Shown in pieces: positions 42,676 to 51,477 of a DNA stretch of 64,000 nt. A model generated the notes under the pieces. It did no database searches. It saw only the letters and a list, made by a program, of their open reading frames with translations, and was not told the DNA's origin. The position numbers were made by a program, and so were the translations under genes. This DNA is from Bacillus sp. SJS. GTDB lineage: Bacteria; Bacillota; Bacilli; Bacillales; Bacillaceae. Numbering within the stretch: position 1 is the stretch's first letter; every line of letters starts with the position of its first letter. The stretch is taken from NCBI RefSeq assembly GCF_000732485.2, contig NZ_JAQV02000019.1:124001-188000 (forward strand). The letters run 5' to 3'.

Positions 42676-43414
42676 GGCTTTTCCCCCTCACTAATTTTGA
42701 CATGAAAATGTAGTTCAAATCCTTGCTCGCTTCCTCTTGATAAAGGCGCTCAAGGTTCCCCTTGTAAACGACTTCCCCTTTATGAATCATGACAACGGAA
42801 TCGCAAAGCATCTGAACCTCTTCCATGATGTGGCTTGAAAAGACAATCGTTTTCCCCTTTGACTTCAGCTGGTGAATCAGCTGGCGGAAGATGTTTGACG
42901 ATGTAATATCAAGTCCTGTTGTCGGTTCATCAAAAAGGATGATCTCCGGATCGTGAATAAGTGTTCTTGCAATCGCAACCTTTTGGCGCATCCCCTTTGA
43001 AAAGCCGCCGACTTTGCGGTCAAGGTAATCCTTCATCCCGAACATCACGGAGAGTTCATCAATCCGCACCTTCGTTTCATGCTTGCTCAACCCGTAAAGA
43101 GCAGCAAAATACTCAAGGTTTTCTTTAGCTGTCAGCCTGTCATACAAACCGGTTTCTCCTCCGAAAAGTACGCCGATCCGTTTTTTGACATCAAAGGATT
43201 TTTTGACGGTATCGAACCCGGCTACACTGATCGATCCGTCCGTTGGGGTAATAAGTGTCGCGATTGAGCGGAGAAGGGTTGTTTTGCCGGCACCGTTTTC
43301 ACCGAGCAGCCCGACCACTTCCCCCTTTTTCACGTCGAATGAAATGTGCTTGAGTGCACTTACATATGTTTTTCGATCCTTAAATTGCTTAGTTACTTCT
43401 TTTATATTAATCAT
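42665..43414 (-). CDS. natA: ABC transporter ATP-binding protein NatA
   Basis: A 249-residue ATPase with Walker A GENGAGKTTLL, Q-loop, signature FSKGMRQKVAIAR and Walker B IILFDEPTTGLD. It energises Na+ export through NatB. ATG 43414 is preceded by AAAGGAG nine bases upstream; the longer frame from 43453 has no site and is not used. Confidence 0.9.
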   Translation of the reverse strand: MINIKEVTKQFKDRKTYVSALKHISFDVKKGEVVGLLGENGAGKTTLLRSIATLITPTDGSISVAGFDTVKKSFDVKKRIGVLFGGETGLYDRLTAKENLEYFAALYGLSKHETKVRIDELSVMFGMKDYLDRKVGGFSKGMRQKVAIARTLIHDPEIILFDEPTTGLDITSSNIFRQLIHQLKSKGKTIVFSSHIMEEVQMLCDSVVMIHKGEVVYKGNLERLYQEEASKDLNYIFMSKLVRGKSHVS

Positions 43415-43577
43415 GCTCTCGTCTCCTTTTCTGCTGGTTTCTATCGTTATCATACCTGGTGGAACCCGGTTAATCTGCGAAGTTGTCGCGAAAACGCCTT
43501 TTCCTGTCGTGAATGGGTCATAAAGGGAATCTTAAATGTTACAATAATGGTGGAATTTGTTTATTAGGAGCAGTGCG

Positions 43578-44279
43578 ATGATCAAAGTAGGATTAGTAGA
43601 CGACCGGATGATTGATCTGGATAAATTGAAGGGAATTGTGTCCAAAATTGATGAAATCAACATCGTTTTTGCGACCCAATCTGCAGAGGAAGCGTATGAG
43701 TATGTAAAAAAGGAAGAAGTAGATCTGCTGATCGCCGACATTGAAATGCCGGAGCTGTCAGGGTATGAGCTTGCCGATATCATCCATACCCATGCCCTCA
43801 GTATTGCGGTTATTTTTGTAACAGCGACTAGCGGCTACGCCGTGCATGCGTTTGAACTGAATGTGCATGATTACATTATGAAGCCGTATACGAAAGACAG
43901 GCTGGAAAAATCGATTCAGCGCTACATAGAAAAAAGCCACTCCTCTGAAATTGCGGGAAGACTGTTTTTAAAGCAAAAATCAGAGATTCATATTGTTCAA
44001 AAGAGAGAGATTATCTTTATCGAACGGACGGGCCGGTCTACAACCATTTATACAAAGTCCGGCCAGGTCAAAACGTATCAGACGCTGAATGAACTGGAAG
44101 GGGAGCTGAGGGAACGGGATTTTATCCGCTCTCACCGTTCATTTATTATCAACATTCATTTTGTGAAAAACTTTTCGATTTATACGAAAACAACGTATAT
44201 GGTTTCCTTTGAGGGCATTGAAGAAAAAGCGATGATTACAAAAGAGCAGATTGATTTTATTCAATCGCATTACTTTTAA
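43578..44279 (+). CDS. natR: LytTR-type response regulator NatR
   Basis: A 233-residue regulator with an N-terminal receiver domain (VDD near the start, phospho-acceptor D54 in LLIADIEMP, Lys in IMKPYTK) and a C-terminal LytTR DNA-binding domain (EIIFIERTGRSTTIYTKSG, DFIRSHRSFIINIHFVK). AGGAG lies seven bases before ATG 43578. It is divergent from natAB and followed by the kinase gene, which fits activation of natAB. Confidence 0.87.
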   Translation: MIKVGLVDDRMIDLDKLKGIVSKIDEINIVFATQSAEEAYEYVKKEEVDLLIADIEMPELSGYELADIIHTHALSIAVIFVTATSGYAVHAFELNVHDYIMKPYTKDRLEKSIQRYIEKSHSSEIAGRLFLKQKSEIHIVQKREIIFIERTGRSTTIYTKSGQVKTYQTLNELEGELRERDFIRSHRSFIINIHFVKNFSIYTKTTYMVSFEGIEEKAMITKEQIDFIQSHYF

Positions 44280-44293
44280 GGCGGAGATGATGA

Positions 44294-45253
44294 ATGAAAG
44301 GAATGATTTACGCGGCGTCTGCGGGAATCGGAGTTTATTTCTTTATTTTAATGCTGGATGTCCTGCCTTTATGGGCGGCTGCCATAGCTGGGGTTGTTTT
44401 TATTTACGCAGGGGTGAAGCATTGGTTTAGGAATATCGGGTATGTCCAGCATTCTATGAATGGAACGCTGACTGGCATCCAGCTGCTGCTTGCGGTCAGC
44501 GCTTGGCCCGCTCCTATTCCGGTTCGCTGCCTCCTTTTCCTTATATTTGCCGGATTGGAATATGTCCGCTTTTTAATAGGAAAACAGGAAAAAGCTACAG
44601 ACCGGAAAATGACTCAGCTTCTCGATGCGCAGAACGCGGTCAACGAGACCTTCCGGGTGATCCGAAGCCAGCGGCATGACTACCTGAAGCACATTTCAGC
44701 CGTTCACTACCTACTGGAAAAGGGGAAATATAGCGAAGCGAAGGAGTATATGAACAGCCTTGTACGCACCTATGAAGAGACGAATATCTCTATAAAAGGC
44801 GAGGACGGGGTAGCGGCAGGAATTCTTCATGATGTCTACCAGCGAGCAGACAGTCTCGGAATTCAGATCGCCTATGAATTCGATTTGCCGATCTCCACCT
44901 TGCCTATGCACCCGATTGATCTGGTCGGTTTGCTTGGAAACATGCTCTCCAACGCAATCGAGGCTTGCGAGGAATCGATTCGTGAGGGGCTGAAAGATCC
45001 GATGCTGACCGTCCGCTTTGAAAAAAGAAGCGGGGTTTATCTCCTTGTTTGCCGGAACTCAAGTGTTCAGCCTCCAAACGACGTACTGGATTCTCTCTTT
45101 GAAAAATCAGGCCGGTCAACCAAAGGGCAGGAGGGCCTTGGGACAAAAGTGATTGCAGATACAGTCAAACAATATGGCGGTTTTCTTGATTTTACATACA
45201 AGGAGCATGTTTTTACGCTCAAGGTCAAATTTCCTGCGGTGGGGAGGGGCTGA
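44294..45253 (+). CDS. natK: Sensor histidine kinase NatK
   Basis: A 319-residue membrane kinase: three to four N-terminal helices (about 5-105), then RSQRHDYLKHISAVHYLLEKG, the H-box of the LytS/AgrC-like (SPOB/HATPase_c_5) class, and an ATPase domain with LLGNMLSNAIEACEES (N box) and GLGTKVIADTVKQYGG (G box). It phosphorylates NatR in response to a membrane signal. It lies 15 bases after natR; its TGA is two bases from the next start. Confidence 0.87.
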   Translation: MKGMIYAASAGIGVYFFILMLDVLPLWAAAIAGVVFIYAGVKHWFRNIGYVQHSMNGTLTGIQLLLAVSAWPAPIPVRCLLFLIFAGLEYVRFLIGKQEKATDRKMTQLLDAQNAVNETFRVIRSQRHDYLKHISAVHYLLEKGKYSEAKEYMNSLVRTYEETNISIKGEDGVAAGILHDVYQRADSLGIQIAYEFDLPISTLPMHPIDLVGLLGNMLSNAIEACEESIREGLKDPMLTVRFEKRSGVYLLVCRNSSVQPPNDVLDSLFEKSGRSTKGQEGLGTKVIADTVKQYGGFLDFTYKEHVFTLKVKFPAVGRG

Positions 45254-45254
45254 T

Positions 45255-46250
45255 GTGGAAAAACTTGATATTGCGGAGAGTATGAAGGAGTACTGTATCG
45301 CGGGTGCAGGCATTGCCTTAATTCAGGACGGCAGAATCAGCTGGAAAGCAGGGTTTGGAGTGCTTGAAAGAGGGCAGGAGGAGAGAGTTACGGCTAATAC
45401 TATGTTCAATGCTTGTTCCATCAGCAAATTTGCGGCAGCGATGCTTGCCATGAGACTGGTAAGTGAAGATGTTCTTTCTTTGGATGAGGATGTCAACAGA
45501 AGGCTGAAATCATGGAGAGTTCCGGCAAATGGTTTCACACAACCTCTAACGCTCCGTCTGCTTTTAAGCCACCAATCAGGCATAAAGGATCCAGGCGGAA
45601 GTTTTATGGAATTGGATTTTTCAAAGTCAGCTCCATCTATTATAGAGATTCTTGAGGGGACAACACCTTATTGCACGGAGCCTGTACATATCCAGTATGA
45701 ACCTGGTACTGAGTTTCATTATTCAGATGCCGGATTTTGTGTGCTGGAGCAGTTGATCCATGATGTAACAGGGGTAGCGTATGAGGAACTGCTAAAAAGC
45801 AAGGTGCTGAAACCACTCGGTATGGATTGTAGTACGTTAAATGTTTTAGATGCTCATGCGGCAGCGGGCCATGATCGAGAAGGCAGTGTTTTAGAGGAAA
45901 AGCACCCTGTATACCCGTACATGGCAGCAGCAGGTTTATGGTCGAGTGCGGCTGATCTTGGAAAGCTTTATTGTGAATTGCTTAATGCTGTGAATGGAAA
46001 AAGCAAGTTGAGTATATCCCAAAATATTGCTGAAGAGATGATTCGTGCACAGGGATGTTCACCGTGGACAGGATTAGGGGTTTTTGTAAACGGACAGGAA
46101 ATTTCCTCGCTTGGCTGGGGCAAGGGTTTTCAATGTATGGGCTCAGTTTATCCCCGTCTTGGAAAGGGAGCAATCATCATGACAAACACGGATACAGGTG
46201 TTCATCAAAGGGATGGATGGATTGGGAAGACTATAGGACGTATTCTATAG
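45255..46250 (+). CDS. Serine hydrolase, beta-lactamase/penicillin-binding protein family
   Basis: A 331-residue protein of the class C beta-lactamase-like (PF00144) family. FNACSISKFAAAML holds the Ser-xx-Lys pair, and FHYSDAGFCVLEQLI the Tyr motif (YSD instead of the more common YSN). No signal peptide is visible, so it is cytoplasmic, which excludes a normal role in wall or antibiotic hydrolysis. GTG 45255 lies two bases after the natK stop with GGGGAGGGG before it, so it is probably coupled to natK. A frame open further upstream overlaps natK and is not used. Confidence 0.82.
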   Translation: MEKLDIAESMKEYCIAGAGIALIQDGRISWKAGFGVLERGQEERVTANTMFNACSISKFAAAMLAMRLVSEDVLSLDEDVNRRLKSWRVPANGFTQPLTLRLLLSHQSGIKDPGGSFMELDFSKSAPSIIEILEGTTPYCTEPVHIQYEPGTEFHYSDAGFCVLEQLIHDVTGVAYEELLKSKVLKPLGMDCSTLNVLDAHAAAGHDREGSVLEEKHPVYPYMAAAGLWSSAADLGKLYCELLNAVNGKSKLSISQNIAEEMIRAQGCSPWTGLGVFVNGQEISSLGWGKGFQCMGSVYPRLGKGAIIMTNTDTGVHQRDGWIGKTIGRIL

Positions 46251-46475
46251 CTGGAGTAATGAGAAACAAGATAAAATGTCATTTTTCCATGCGTTTTGCA
46301 GTGGATTATGCAATAGAGGCTTTCCTACAACAATCGACCTTTTGCAATAGCTTCCGTTTCAATTTGTCTTCCCTTAGCTGGAATTAATTTTTTGAAATCA
46401 ATGGACCGCGCTCTTCTTTTGGAGGGGGAGCTTGTATGATTCGATAATAAATAACATGCAGGAGGACAGAAAGCG

Positions 46476-47105
46476 ATGAAACAATTCCAAAACATCATAG
46501 AATCAGCGGAGCAGCTGAATGAGATATGGGGAAACCCGGGTAAGCTCGCTTCAAGCAAGGTCATTGACCACTTAGATCACCACTGTATAAACTTTCTATC
46601 TCTCTCCCCATTTGCATTGATCGGTACTTCCAATTCTAATGGAGAATGTGATGTATCTCCGCGGGGAGATCATCCGGGTTTTATCCTGATACTGAATGAA
46701 AAGCAGCTTGTTATTCCGGAAAGGCCAGGAAACAAACGCTTAGACTCCATTCGCAACCTATTGGAAAATCCTCATGCAAGTCTGTTATGTCTGATTCCCG
46801 GTTTGAATGAGTCGCTTAGAATAACGGGGAAAGCTAGTGTCATCAGGGACCAGGATATTCTGGAGCAAATGCAGGCAAGGGGGAAAACTCCGATTGCAGG
46901 AATTGCAATAGAGGTAGAGGAGTGCTTTATACATTGCGGAAAGGCTCTGAAGCGATCCCAGCTATGGGATAGCGAGAAATGGCCGGCTGCCGGCGAATTG
47001 CCTAAAGCAAACGAAATATTGGCGGATCATGCAAAATTTGATGAATTTGATGCTAATAGTGTAGCTGCAGCTCTGGAAGAAAGCTATAAGAAACGATTGT
47101 ATTAG
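46476..47105 (+). CDS. Pyridoxamine 5'-phosphate oxidase family (MSMEG_1061-like) flavoprotein
   Basis: A 209-residue split-barrel protein. FALIGTSNSNGECDVSPRGDHPG in the first half and NKRLDSIRNLLENPHASLL form the FMN-binding site of the PPOX-like family. The reaction is unknown; relatives bind FMN or F420. AGGAGG precedes the ATG. It lies 225 bases after the serine hydrolase and is convergent with the amidase. Confidence 0.82.
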   Translation: MKQFQNIIESAEQLNEIWGNPGKLASSKVIDHLDHHCINFLSLSPFALIGTSNSNGECDVSPRGDHPGFILILNEKQLVIPERPGNKRLDSIRNLLENPHASLLCLIPGLNESLRITGKASVIRDQDILEQMQARGKTPIAGIAIEVEECFIHCGKALKRSQLWDSEKWPAAGELPKANEILADHAKFDEFDANSVAAALEESYKKRLY

Positions 47106-47150
47106 CAAATGGACCATTTTTTAAAGTCTTTTGACCGCTGATTCCTTGGA

Positions 47151-47270
47151 TATCGACCGAAATTTAAATATATCGACTGAAATAAAATTATATCGACCAA
47201 AATTTAAATATATCGACTAAAATAAAATTATATCGGCTATTTTTTTGATATATCGACTTTTCGACATGGA
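47151..47270. repeat. Tandem array, six 20-bp units with A/B alternation
   Basis: TATCG(A/G)C recurs at 47151, 47171, 47191, 47211, 47231 and 47251, period exactly 20. Units one and three (TATCGACCgAAATTTAAATA) and units two and four (TATCGACTgAAATAAAATTA) alternate, so a 40-bp pair was duplicated. It lies between two convergent genes. Confidence 0.85.
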
Positions 47271-47338
47271 ATGACAAATTCCGCCGGCCGTTATGACCGC
47301 CAATTATTTAAGAAGCCCAAACCCCTCCAACCCAACCC

Positions 47339-47373
47339 AAAAAGGATGCCCCAAAAAAATGGGGCATCCTTTT
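47339..47373 (-). terminator. Terminator of the amidase gene
   Basis: AAAAAGGATGCCCC and GGGGCATCCTTTTT flank AAAAAAAT, with tracts on both strands. Confidence 0.88.
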
Positions 47374-47375
47374 TC

Positions 47376-48380
47376 CTATTTCAATGCATTAAGCATGTAA
47401 GTTCGAGTACTCGGTCCGTACACACCGTCATCTGCCAGGGAAGCATAACGGCTTTGGAAGCGGCGTACGGCAGCGGTTGTCTGGGGACCGTATTGTCCGT
47501 CGATGGAACCGCTGTATAGTCCGAGTTTTTGCAGGGCGCGCTGAATTTGTTTAACAGGTTCGCCTGATGATCCGTCTCTGTATACTCCTGCAGGCAACGG
47601 ATAACTGGCAGAGGGCGGCTTGACTTTGCTGAGTGCGGCATATGTCTGACTGCCGACGATGCCGTCAGCGGTAAGTTTGTTTTTCTTTTGAAAAGCAATG
47701 ACCGCTGCTTCGGTACCTGCTCCGAAAATCCCGTCCGCAGTCAAGCTGTATCCAGCGGCAATCAATTTCCTCTGGACATCTTTAACCAGATCTCCCGTGT
47801 CGCCTCTTTTTACCGGCAGATTTTCGGAAGCTGGAGGTGCAGCGGGTGCCTTGCCAAAGTCATTTGCGAGGGAGCGTTTTACGCTGCTGATAAACTGAGT
47901 CCATGATACACCATATCGCTGAAAGGCATTGAGAGGATCCGTTCGCCTTGAAGGATCCAGAGTATAGTGGCCAATAATATGTTTGTCGGGATTCAGTCCG
48001 AAGCGGTCACAAAGGTAGGCGTGATACCAGACATATCGATTGTATGCCTGCTGAAAATTAATGCTTCCCCCAAAGCAAAATTCTACACCTATGGCTGCAT
48101 CATTTGCATCTTCGCCAAACCTGCGGTTGTCTTCCTTTAACCCATATTGAACGTGAAAAGCCACCTCATCCAAAGGGATGATTTCCAAAATCGTTTTATC
48201 ATCAATGAAGGTGTGGGCAGAAGCTGATGGCTGCTGATTGTTAAAATATTCACGGTTCTGAGCCGCACTTGTCCCAGGGTTTCCAGTGTCGTGGCTGACA
48301 ATGAACAGGACTGTCCCTATTTTCCGGCCGGAACGAGAATTCCCGGTACGAATGTAGGAACGCTGTATAGGATATTTCAC
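47376..48380 (-). CDS. N-acetylmuramoyl-L-alanine amidase with two peptidoglycan-binding domains
   Basis: A 334-residue wall hydrolase. Residues about 25-165 are an Amidase_2 domain: VLFIVSHDTGNPGTSA (zinc His), SAHTFIDDKTILEIIP (second block) and HIIGHYTLDPSRRTDP (His and Lys/Arg region). Two PG_binding_1 domains follow (RGDTGDLVKDVQRKLIAAGY and SSGEPVKQIQRALQKLGLY). There is no signal peptide, as in phage or sporulation amidases such as XlyA or CwlA. GTG 48380 has GGAG eight bases upstream, whereas the ATG at 48395 has none. It is not in a prophage here. Confidence 0.88.
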   Translation of the reverse strand: MKYPIQRSYIRTGNSRSGRKIGTVLFIVSHDTGNPGTSAAQNREYFNNQQPSASAHTFIDDKTILEIIPLDEVAFHVQYGLKEDNRRFGEDANDAAIGVEFCFGGSINFQQAYNRYVWYHAYLCDRFGLNPDKHIIGHYTLDPSRRTDPLNAFQRYGVSWTQFISSVKRSLANDFGKAPAAPPASENLPVKRGDTGDLVKDVQRKLIAAGYSLTADGIFGAGTEAAVIAFQKKNKLTADGIVGSQTYAALSKVKPPSASYPLPAGVYRDGSSGEPVKQIQRALQKLGLYSGSIDGQYGPQTTAAVRRFQSRYASLADDGVYGPSTRTYMLNALK

Positions 48381-48456
48381 TCTCTCACTCTCCATGTCTA
48401 TATATAGCTAGTTTATGTTTCTGGGAAAACAACGTTCCGAGGATTCGACAAAATGG

Positions 48457-48623
48457 TTATCCACACAAAATTCGCACAATATAGAATAATTCAAGAGTTA
48501 TCAACGTTATCCACACCTGAAACGACGTGATATCGATCATATTGTGGATAAAGGGTTGTTGTCCTTAGAGTGATCCACACATTTTTCCACAATATCAACA
48601 GGGGTGTGAATAACTTATGCACA
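48457..48623. other. DnaA-box cluster
   Basis: Five exact TTATNCACA boxes occur at 48457-48465, 48507-48515, 48543-48551 (minus), 48605-48613 (minus) and 48615-48623. Two boxes with one mismatch are at 48571-48579 (TGATCCACA) and 48583-48591 (TTTTCCACA), and a weaker one starts at 48498. The stretch lies between the divergent amidase and nagA genes, upstream of the nagA operator. DnaA-box clusters outside oriC are known in B. subtilis and bind DnaA to restrain initiation; this locus fits that type. No dnaA, dnaN or AT-rich unwinding element follows. Confidence 0.85.
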
Positions 48624-48747
48624 GCTTTTGCAGAAATTGTAGAATGGTGCAGAGCGATATTGCTACATAAGAAAAACGTTCGGTTAGTATATACAAATGA
48701 TTGCTATGAGAAGAGCGTAAAGGAAAAACATAAGGAGAATTTTTATA

Positions 48748-48783
48748 ACTGGTATAGACAACTAGCTTTCGTGATGATAAAAT
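48748..48783 (+). promoter_or_regulatory. nagA promoter with NagR/DasR-type operator
   Basis: ACTGGTATAGACAACTAG (48748-48765) matches the NagR/YvoA (dre-like) operator of Bacillus nag genes. TAGACA inside it (48755-48760) is the -35 box and TAAAAT (48778-48783) the -10 box, 17 bp apart, so bound repressor would block polymerase. nagR is the third gene of the operon. Confidence 0.8.
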
Positions 48784-48817
48784 TTTTGTAAATTCAGAAA
48801 GAAGAGGTGCCTGATCA

Positions 48818-49990
48818 ATGCTTGCAATCACTCACGCAACGGTTTATGCAGAGTTTGAAACATTCCGGCCTGGATATGTACTTGTTAAAGAGGGAAAAGT
48901 GGCAGAAGTCGGCCCGATGGAAAAGTTTCAAATGCATTCAGGCTTTGTGGAGCTGAAACTTAGCCAAACAATCGAACTGATTCCCGGGATGATCGATATG
49001 CACATTCATGGAGCCGGCGGAGCTGATGCAATGGATTCAGAAGAGGAAGCACTTGCAGCGATGGCAAATCAGCTTGTTCAAGAAGGAACTACGTCCTTTT
49101 TGCCAACAACGATGACTTCCGATACTCAATCCATTGAAAAAGCACTTTCTAATCTAGCTGTCTGCATGTCTAGACCTCCTAAAGGTGCGGAAATTCTCGG
49201 AATCCATGTAGAAGGGCCATTTTTGTCACCAAAGCGGGCAGGAGCACAGCTCCCGACTCATTTCTTAAAACCGGATATCGCTCTTTTTGAACAATGGCAG
49301 GAAAAAGCAGGCGGAGCGATTAAATTAGTTACGATGGCTCCAGAGCTTGAGGGCGGTATGGAACTGGCGGACCATCTTACAAATACAGGAGTTATTCCAT
49401 CCATCGGGCATTCGGATGCGCTATTTTCTGATGGGGAAAGGGCGGCAAATCATGGGGTGTGCCAAGCAACCCATTTATTCAATGGAATGAGGGGGCTGCA
49501 TCACAGGGAGGCAGGAACAGCCGGTTTTGCGCTGCTGGATCCGCGAATCAAGTGCGAGATTATCGCTGACGGGGTTCACGTTGCACCTGAAATGATCCTT
49601 CTTGCATACCGTCTCAAAGGTCCGGAAGGGATGATAATGATTACGGATTCCATGAGAGCCAAGGGGCTGGAAAATGGAGTGTACGATCTTGGCGGCCAGG
49701 ACGTGTATGTGAAAGATGGAAAAGCAGAGCTTGAAAACGGATCACTTGCCGGAAGTGTATTGAAAATGAATGAAGCGGTGCAGAACATGAAGAGATTCAC
49801 AGGCTGCTCTATGGAGGATATCGTGCAAATGGCATCTGTGAATCCTGCAAAGCAGCTGAATATATTTGACCGGAAAGGCAGCATTAAGCCTGGAAAGGAT
49901 GCAGATTTGACGGCTTTATCAAAGGATGGAGATGTGGTGCTGACGATTTGCCGCGGGAAAATCGCTTACCAAAAAGGGGGATGGGCATGA
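48818..49990 (+). CDS. nagA: N-acetylglucosamine-6-phosphate deacetylase
   Basis: A 390-residue amidohydrolase. GMIDMHIHGAGGADAMD holds the first metal His pair, GIHVEGPFLSPKRAGA the metal Glu, SIGHSDALFSDG and QATHLFNGMRGLHHRE later ligands, and MITDSMRAKGL the catalytic Asp. It removes the acetyl group from GlcNAc-6-P, giving glucosamine-6-P for NagB. AGAAGAGG lies 10 bases before the ATG. The stop overlaps nagB by four bases. Confidence 0.95.
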   Translation: MLAITHATVYAEFETFRPGYVLVKEGKVAEVGPMEKFQMHSGFVELKLSQTIELIPGMIDMHIHGAGGADAMDSEEEALAAMANQLVQEGTTSFLPTTMTSDTQSIEKALSNLAVCMSRPPKGAEILGIHVEGPFLSPKRAGAQLPTHFLKPDIALFEQWQEKAGGAIKLVTMAPELEGGMELADHLTNTGVIPSIGHSDALFSDGERAANHGVCQATHLFNGMRGLHHREAGTAGFALLDPRIKCEIIADGVHVAPEMILLAYRLKGPEGMIMITDSMRAKGLENGVYDLGGQDVYVKDGKAELENGSLAGSVLKMNEAVQNMKRFTGCSMEDIVQMASVNPAKQLNIFDRKGSIKPGKDADLTALSKDGDVVLTICRGKIAYQKGGWA

Positions 49991-50742
49991 AATTAATTGC
50001 AGCAGCGGATTATCGAGATATGAGTAAAAAAGCAGCCGGTATTTTTTTAAAGCAGATGGAACAAAAAAGGCAGTCGGTTCTGGGTCTGGCAACAGGCGGG
50101 ACGGTTAAAGGGGTTTATTCTGAACTGGTTGAATTATTCCTCGAAGGGAAAATCTCTTTTGCAGAGGCGGCTTCCTTTAATCTGGATGAATATTTTGGAA
50201 TGAAAAAAGAGGATCCGAACAGCTACTTCAGCTACATGCAGGAGCAATTTTTCAGTCATACGGATTTTGCTGGAGAAAGCAATTACATTCCGGATGGAAC
50301 CGCTGCTGATCCTATAGATGAGTGCAGCCGTTATGATCGATTGATTGAACAATCAGGCGGAGTCGATCTGCAGCTGCTTGGCATTGGAGAAAATGGTCAT
50401 ATTGGGTTTAACGAACCTGGCACGTCTTTTGAGATTGGCACCCATCTCGTAGGGCTGACGGAATCAACGAGACAGGCGAATGCAAGGTACTTTGAAGTGA
50501 TGGAACAGGTACCAAAAGAAGCCATCACAATGGGAATCGGCACCATTATGAAAAGCCGCAAAATCGTCCTCCTTGCTTCAGGAGGGAAGAAGGCAGCTGC
50601 GATTGAGCAGCTATGGTACGGAAAAGTGACAGAGGATTTCCCGGCATCCGTACTGAAACTTCATCCTGACGCAACGATCATTGCAGATGAGGAGGCACTT
50701 TCTGGTGTTCGGATGGAGGGGAAAGGGGAGCTTAGCCAATGA
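49987..50742 (+). CDS. nagB: Glucosamine-6-phosphate deaminase
   Basis: A 251-residue enzyme that converts glucosamine-6-P to fructose-6-P and ammonia. LATGGTVKGVYSEL is the phosphate loop, FNLDEYFGM carries catalytic Asp, and LLGIGENGHIGFNEPGT the His/Glu motif. AAGGGGGAT precedes ATG 49987 inside the end of nagA. It overlaps nagR by four bases. Confidence 0.95.
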   Translation: MKLIAAADYRDMSKKAAGIFLKQMEQKRQSVLGLATGGTVKGVYSELVELFLEGKISFAEAASFNLDEYFGMKKEDPNSYFSYMQEQFFSHTDFAGESNYIPDGTAADPIDECSRYDRLIEQSGGVDLQLLGIGENGHIGFNEPGTSFEIGTHLVGLTESTRQANARYFEVMEQVPKEAITMGIGTIMKSRKIVLLASGGKKAAAIEQLWYGKVTEDFPASVLKLHPDATIIADEEALSGVRMEGKGELSQ

Positions 50743-51476
50743 TAAAAAAAGATTCTCCGGTTCCCATCTATTTTCAGGTGGAAGAAAACATTAAAGATAA
50801 AATCAGTTCGGGTGAATGGAAAAGCGGGGAAGCGATCCCTTCTGAGAGACAATTTTGCGAGCAGTATTCGATTAGCCGGATGACGGTCCGGCAGGCCATC
50901 AGCAATCTGGTTAATGAAGGCATTTTGGAGCGCAAAAGAGGGCGGGGAACCTTTGTTTCCGCTCCAAAGCTCAATCAGGAGCTCACAGGAATTACGAGTT
51001 TTACAGAGCAAATGGCAGAGCAGGGAAAAAAACCGGAAACGATGATTATTAGCTTTGAACGAACAACAGCCTCAAAACAGGCCGCAAAAGAACTTGGTCT
51101 CACACAGAATGAGGAGATGTACAAAGTGAAAAGGATCCGGCTGGCAGATGGGGAAGCGATGGCTTACGAAACTCTCTACATGCCGGTTCATCTCTTTCCT
51201 GATATGACGAAAAAGCATGCCGAGGGCTCCATTTATCACTACATTGAAAGTGACTGCGGCATGCCGATCCAATACGGGAAGCAGGAGCTCGAGGCAGCGG
51301 AAGCAGGCAAAAAAGCGGCAGAGGCTTTGAAGCTTGCAGAAGGGGCACCTGTTTTGAAAATCCAGCGGACAAGCTTTACGGCAGACCATCAGCCTGTGGA
51401 ATATACTAAAACCATTTATCGCGGGGACCGGTATAAGTATGTGATGGAGCTGGAACGGAGGCAAGGGGGACACTAG
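50739..51476 (+). CDS. nagR: GntR/HutC family repressor NagR (YvoA)
   Basis: A 245-residue regulator: an N-terminal winged helix (SGEAIPSERQFCEQYSIS, RMTVRQAISNLVNEGILER) and a C-terminal UTRA effector domain (FTEQMAEQGKKPETMII to YKYVMELERRQ). The family binds glucosamine-6-P or GlcNAc-6-P and represses nag genes. The operator before nagA is its probable target, giving autoregulation of the operon. Confidence 0.94.
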   Translation: MIKKDSPVPIYFQVEENIKDKISSGEWKSGEAIPSERQFCEQYSISRMTVRQAISNLVNEGILERKRGRGTFVSAPKLNQELTGITSFTEQMAEQGKKPETMIISFERTTASKQAAKELGLTQNEEMYKVKRIRLADGEAMAYETLYMPVHLFPDMTKKHAEGSIYHYIESDCGMPIQYGKQELEAAEAGKKAAEALKLAEGAPVLKIQRTSFTADHQPVEYTKTIYRGDRYKYVMELERRQGGH

Positions 51477-51477
51477 G

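Noticed and set aside
47151-47270. CRISPR array at the 20-bp repeats (and at the 21-bp arrays)
   Set aside because: Repeats are directly adjacent with no unique spacers of 30 bases and no cas genes.
48457-48623. The chromosomal origin of replication
   Set aside because: dnaA, dnaN, rpmH and an AT-rich unwinding region are not nearby; the surrounding genes are of the yfh and nag type.
48570-48791. 73-codon frame between amidase and nagA
   Set aside because: It runs through the DnaA boxes and the nagA promoter, has no ribosome binding site and no recognisable protein feature.
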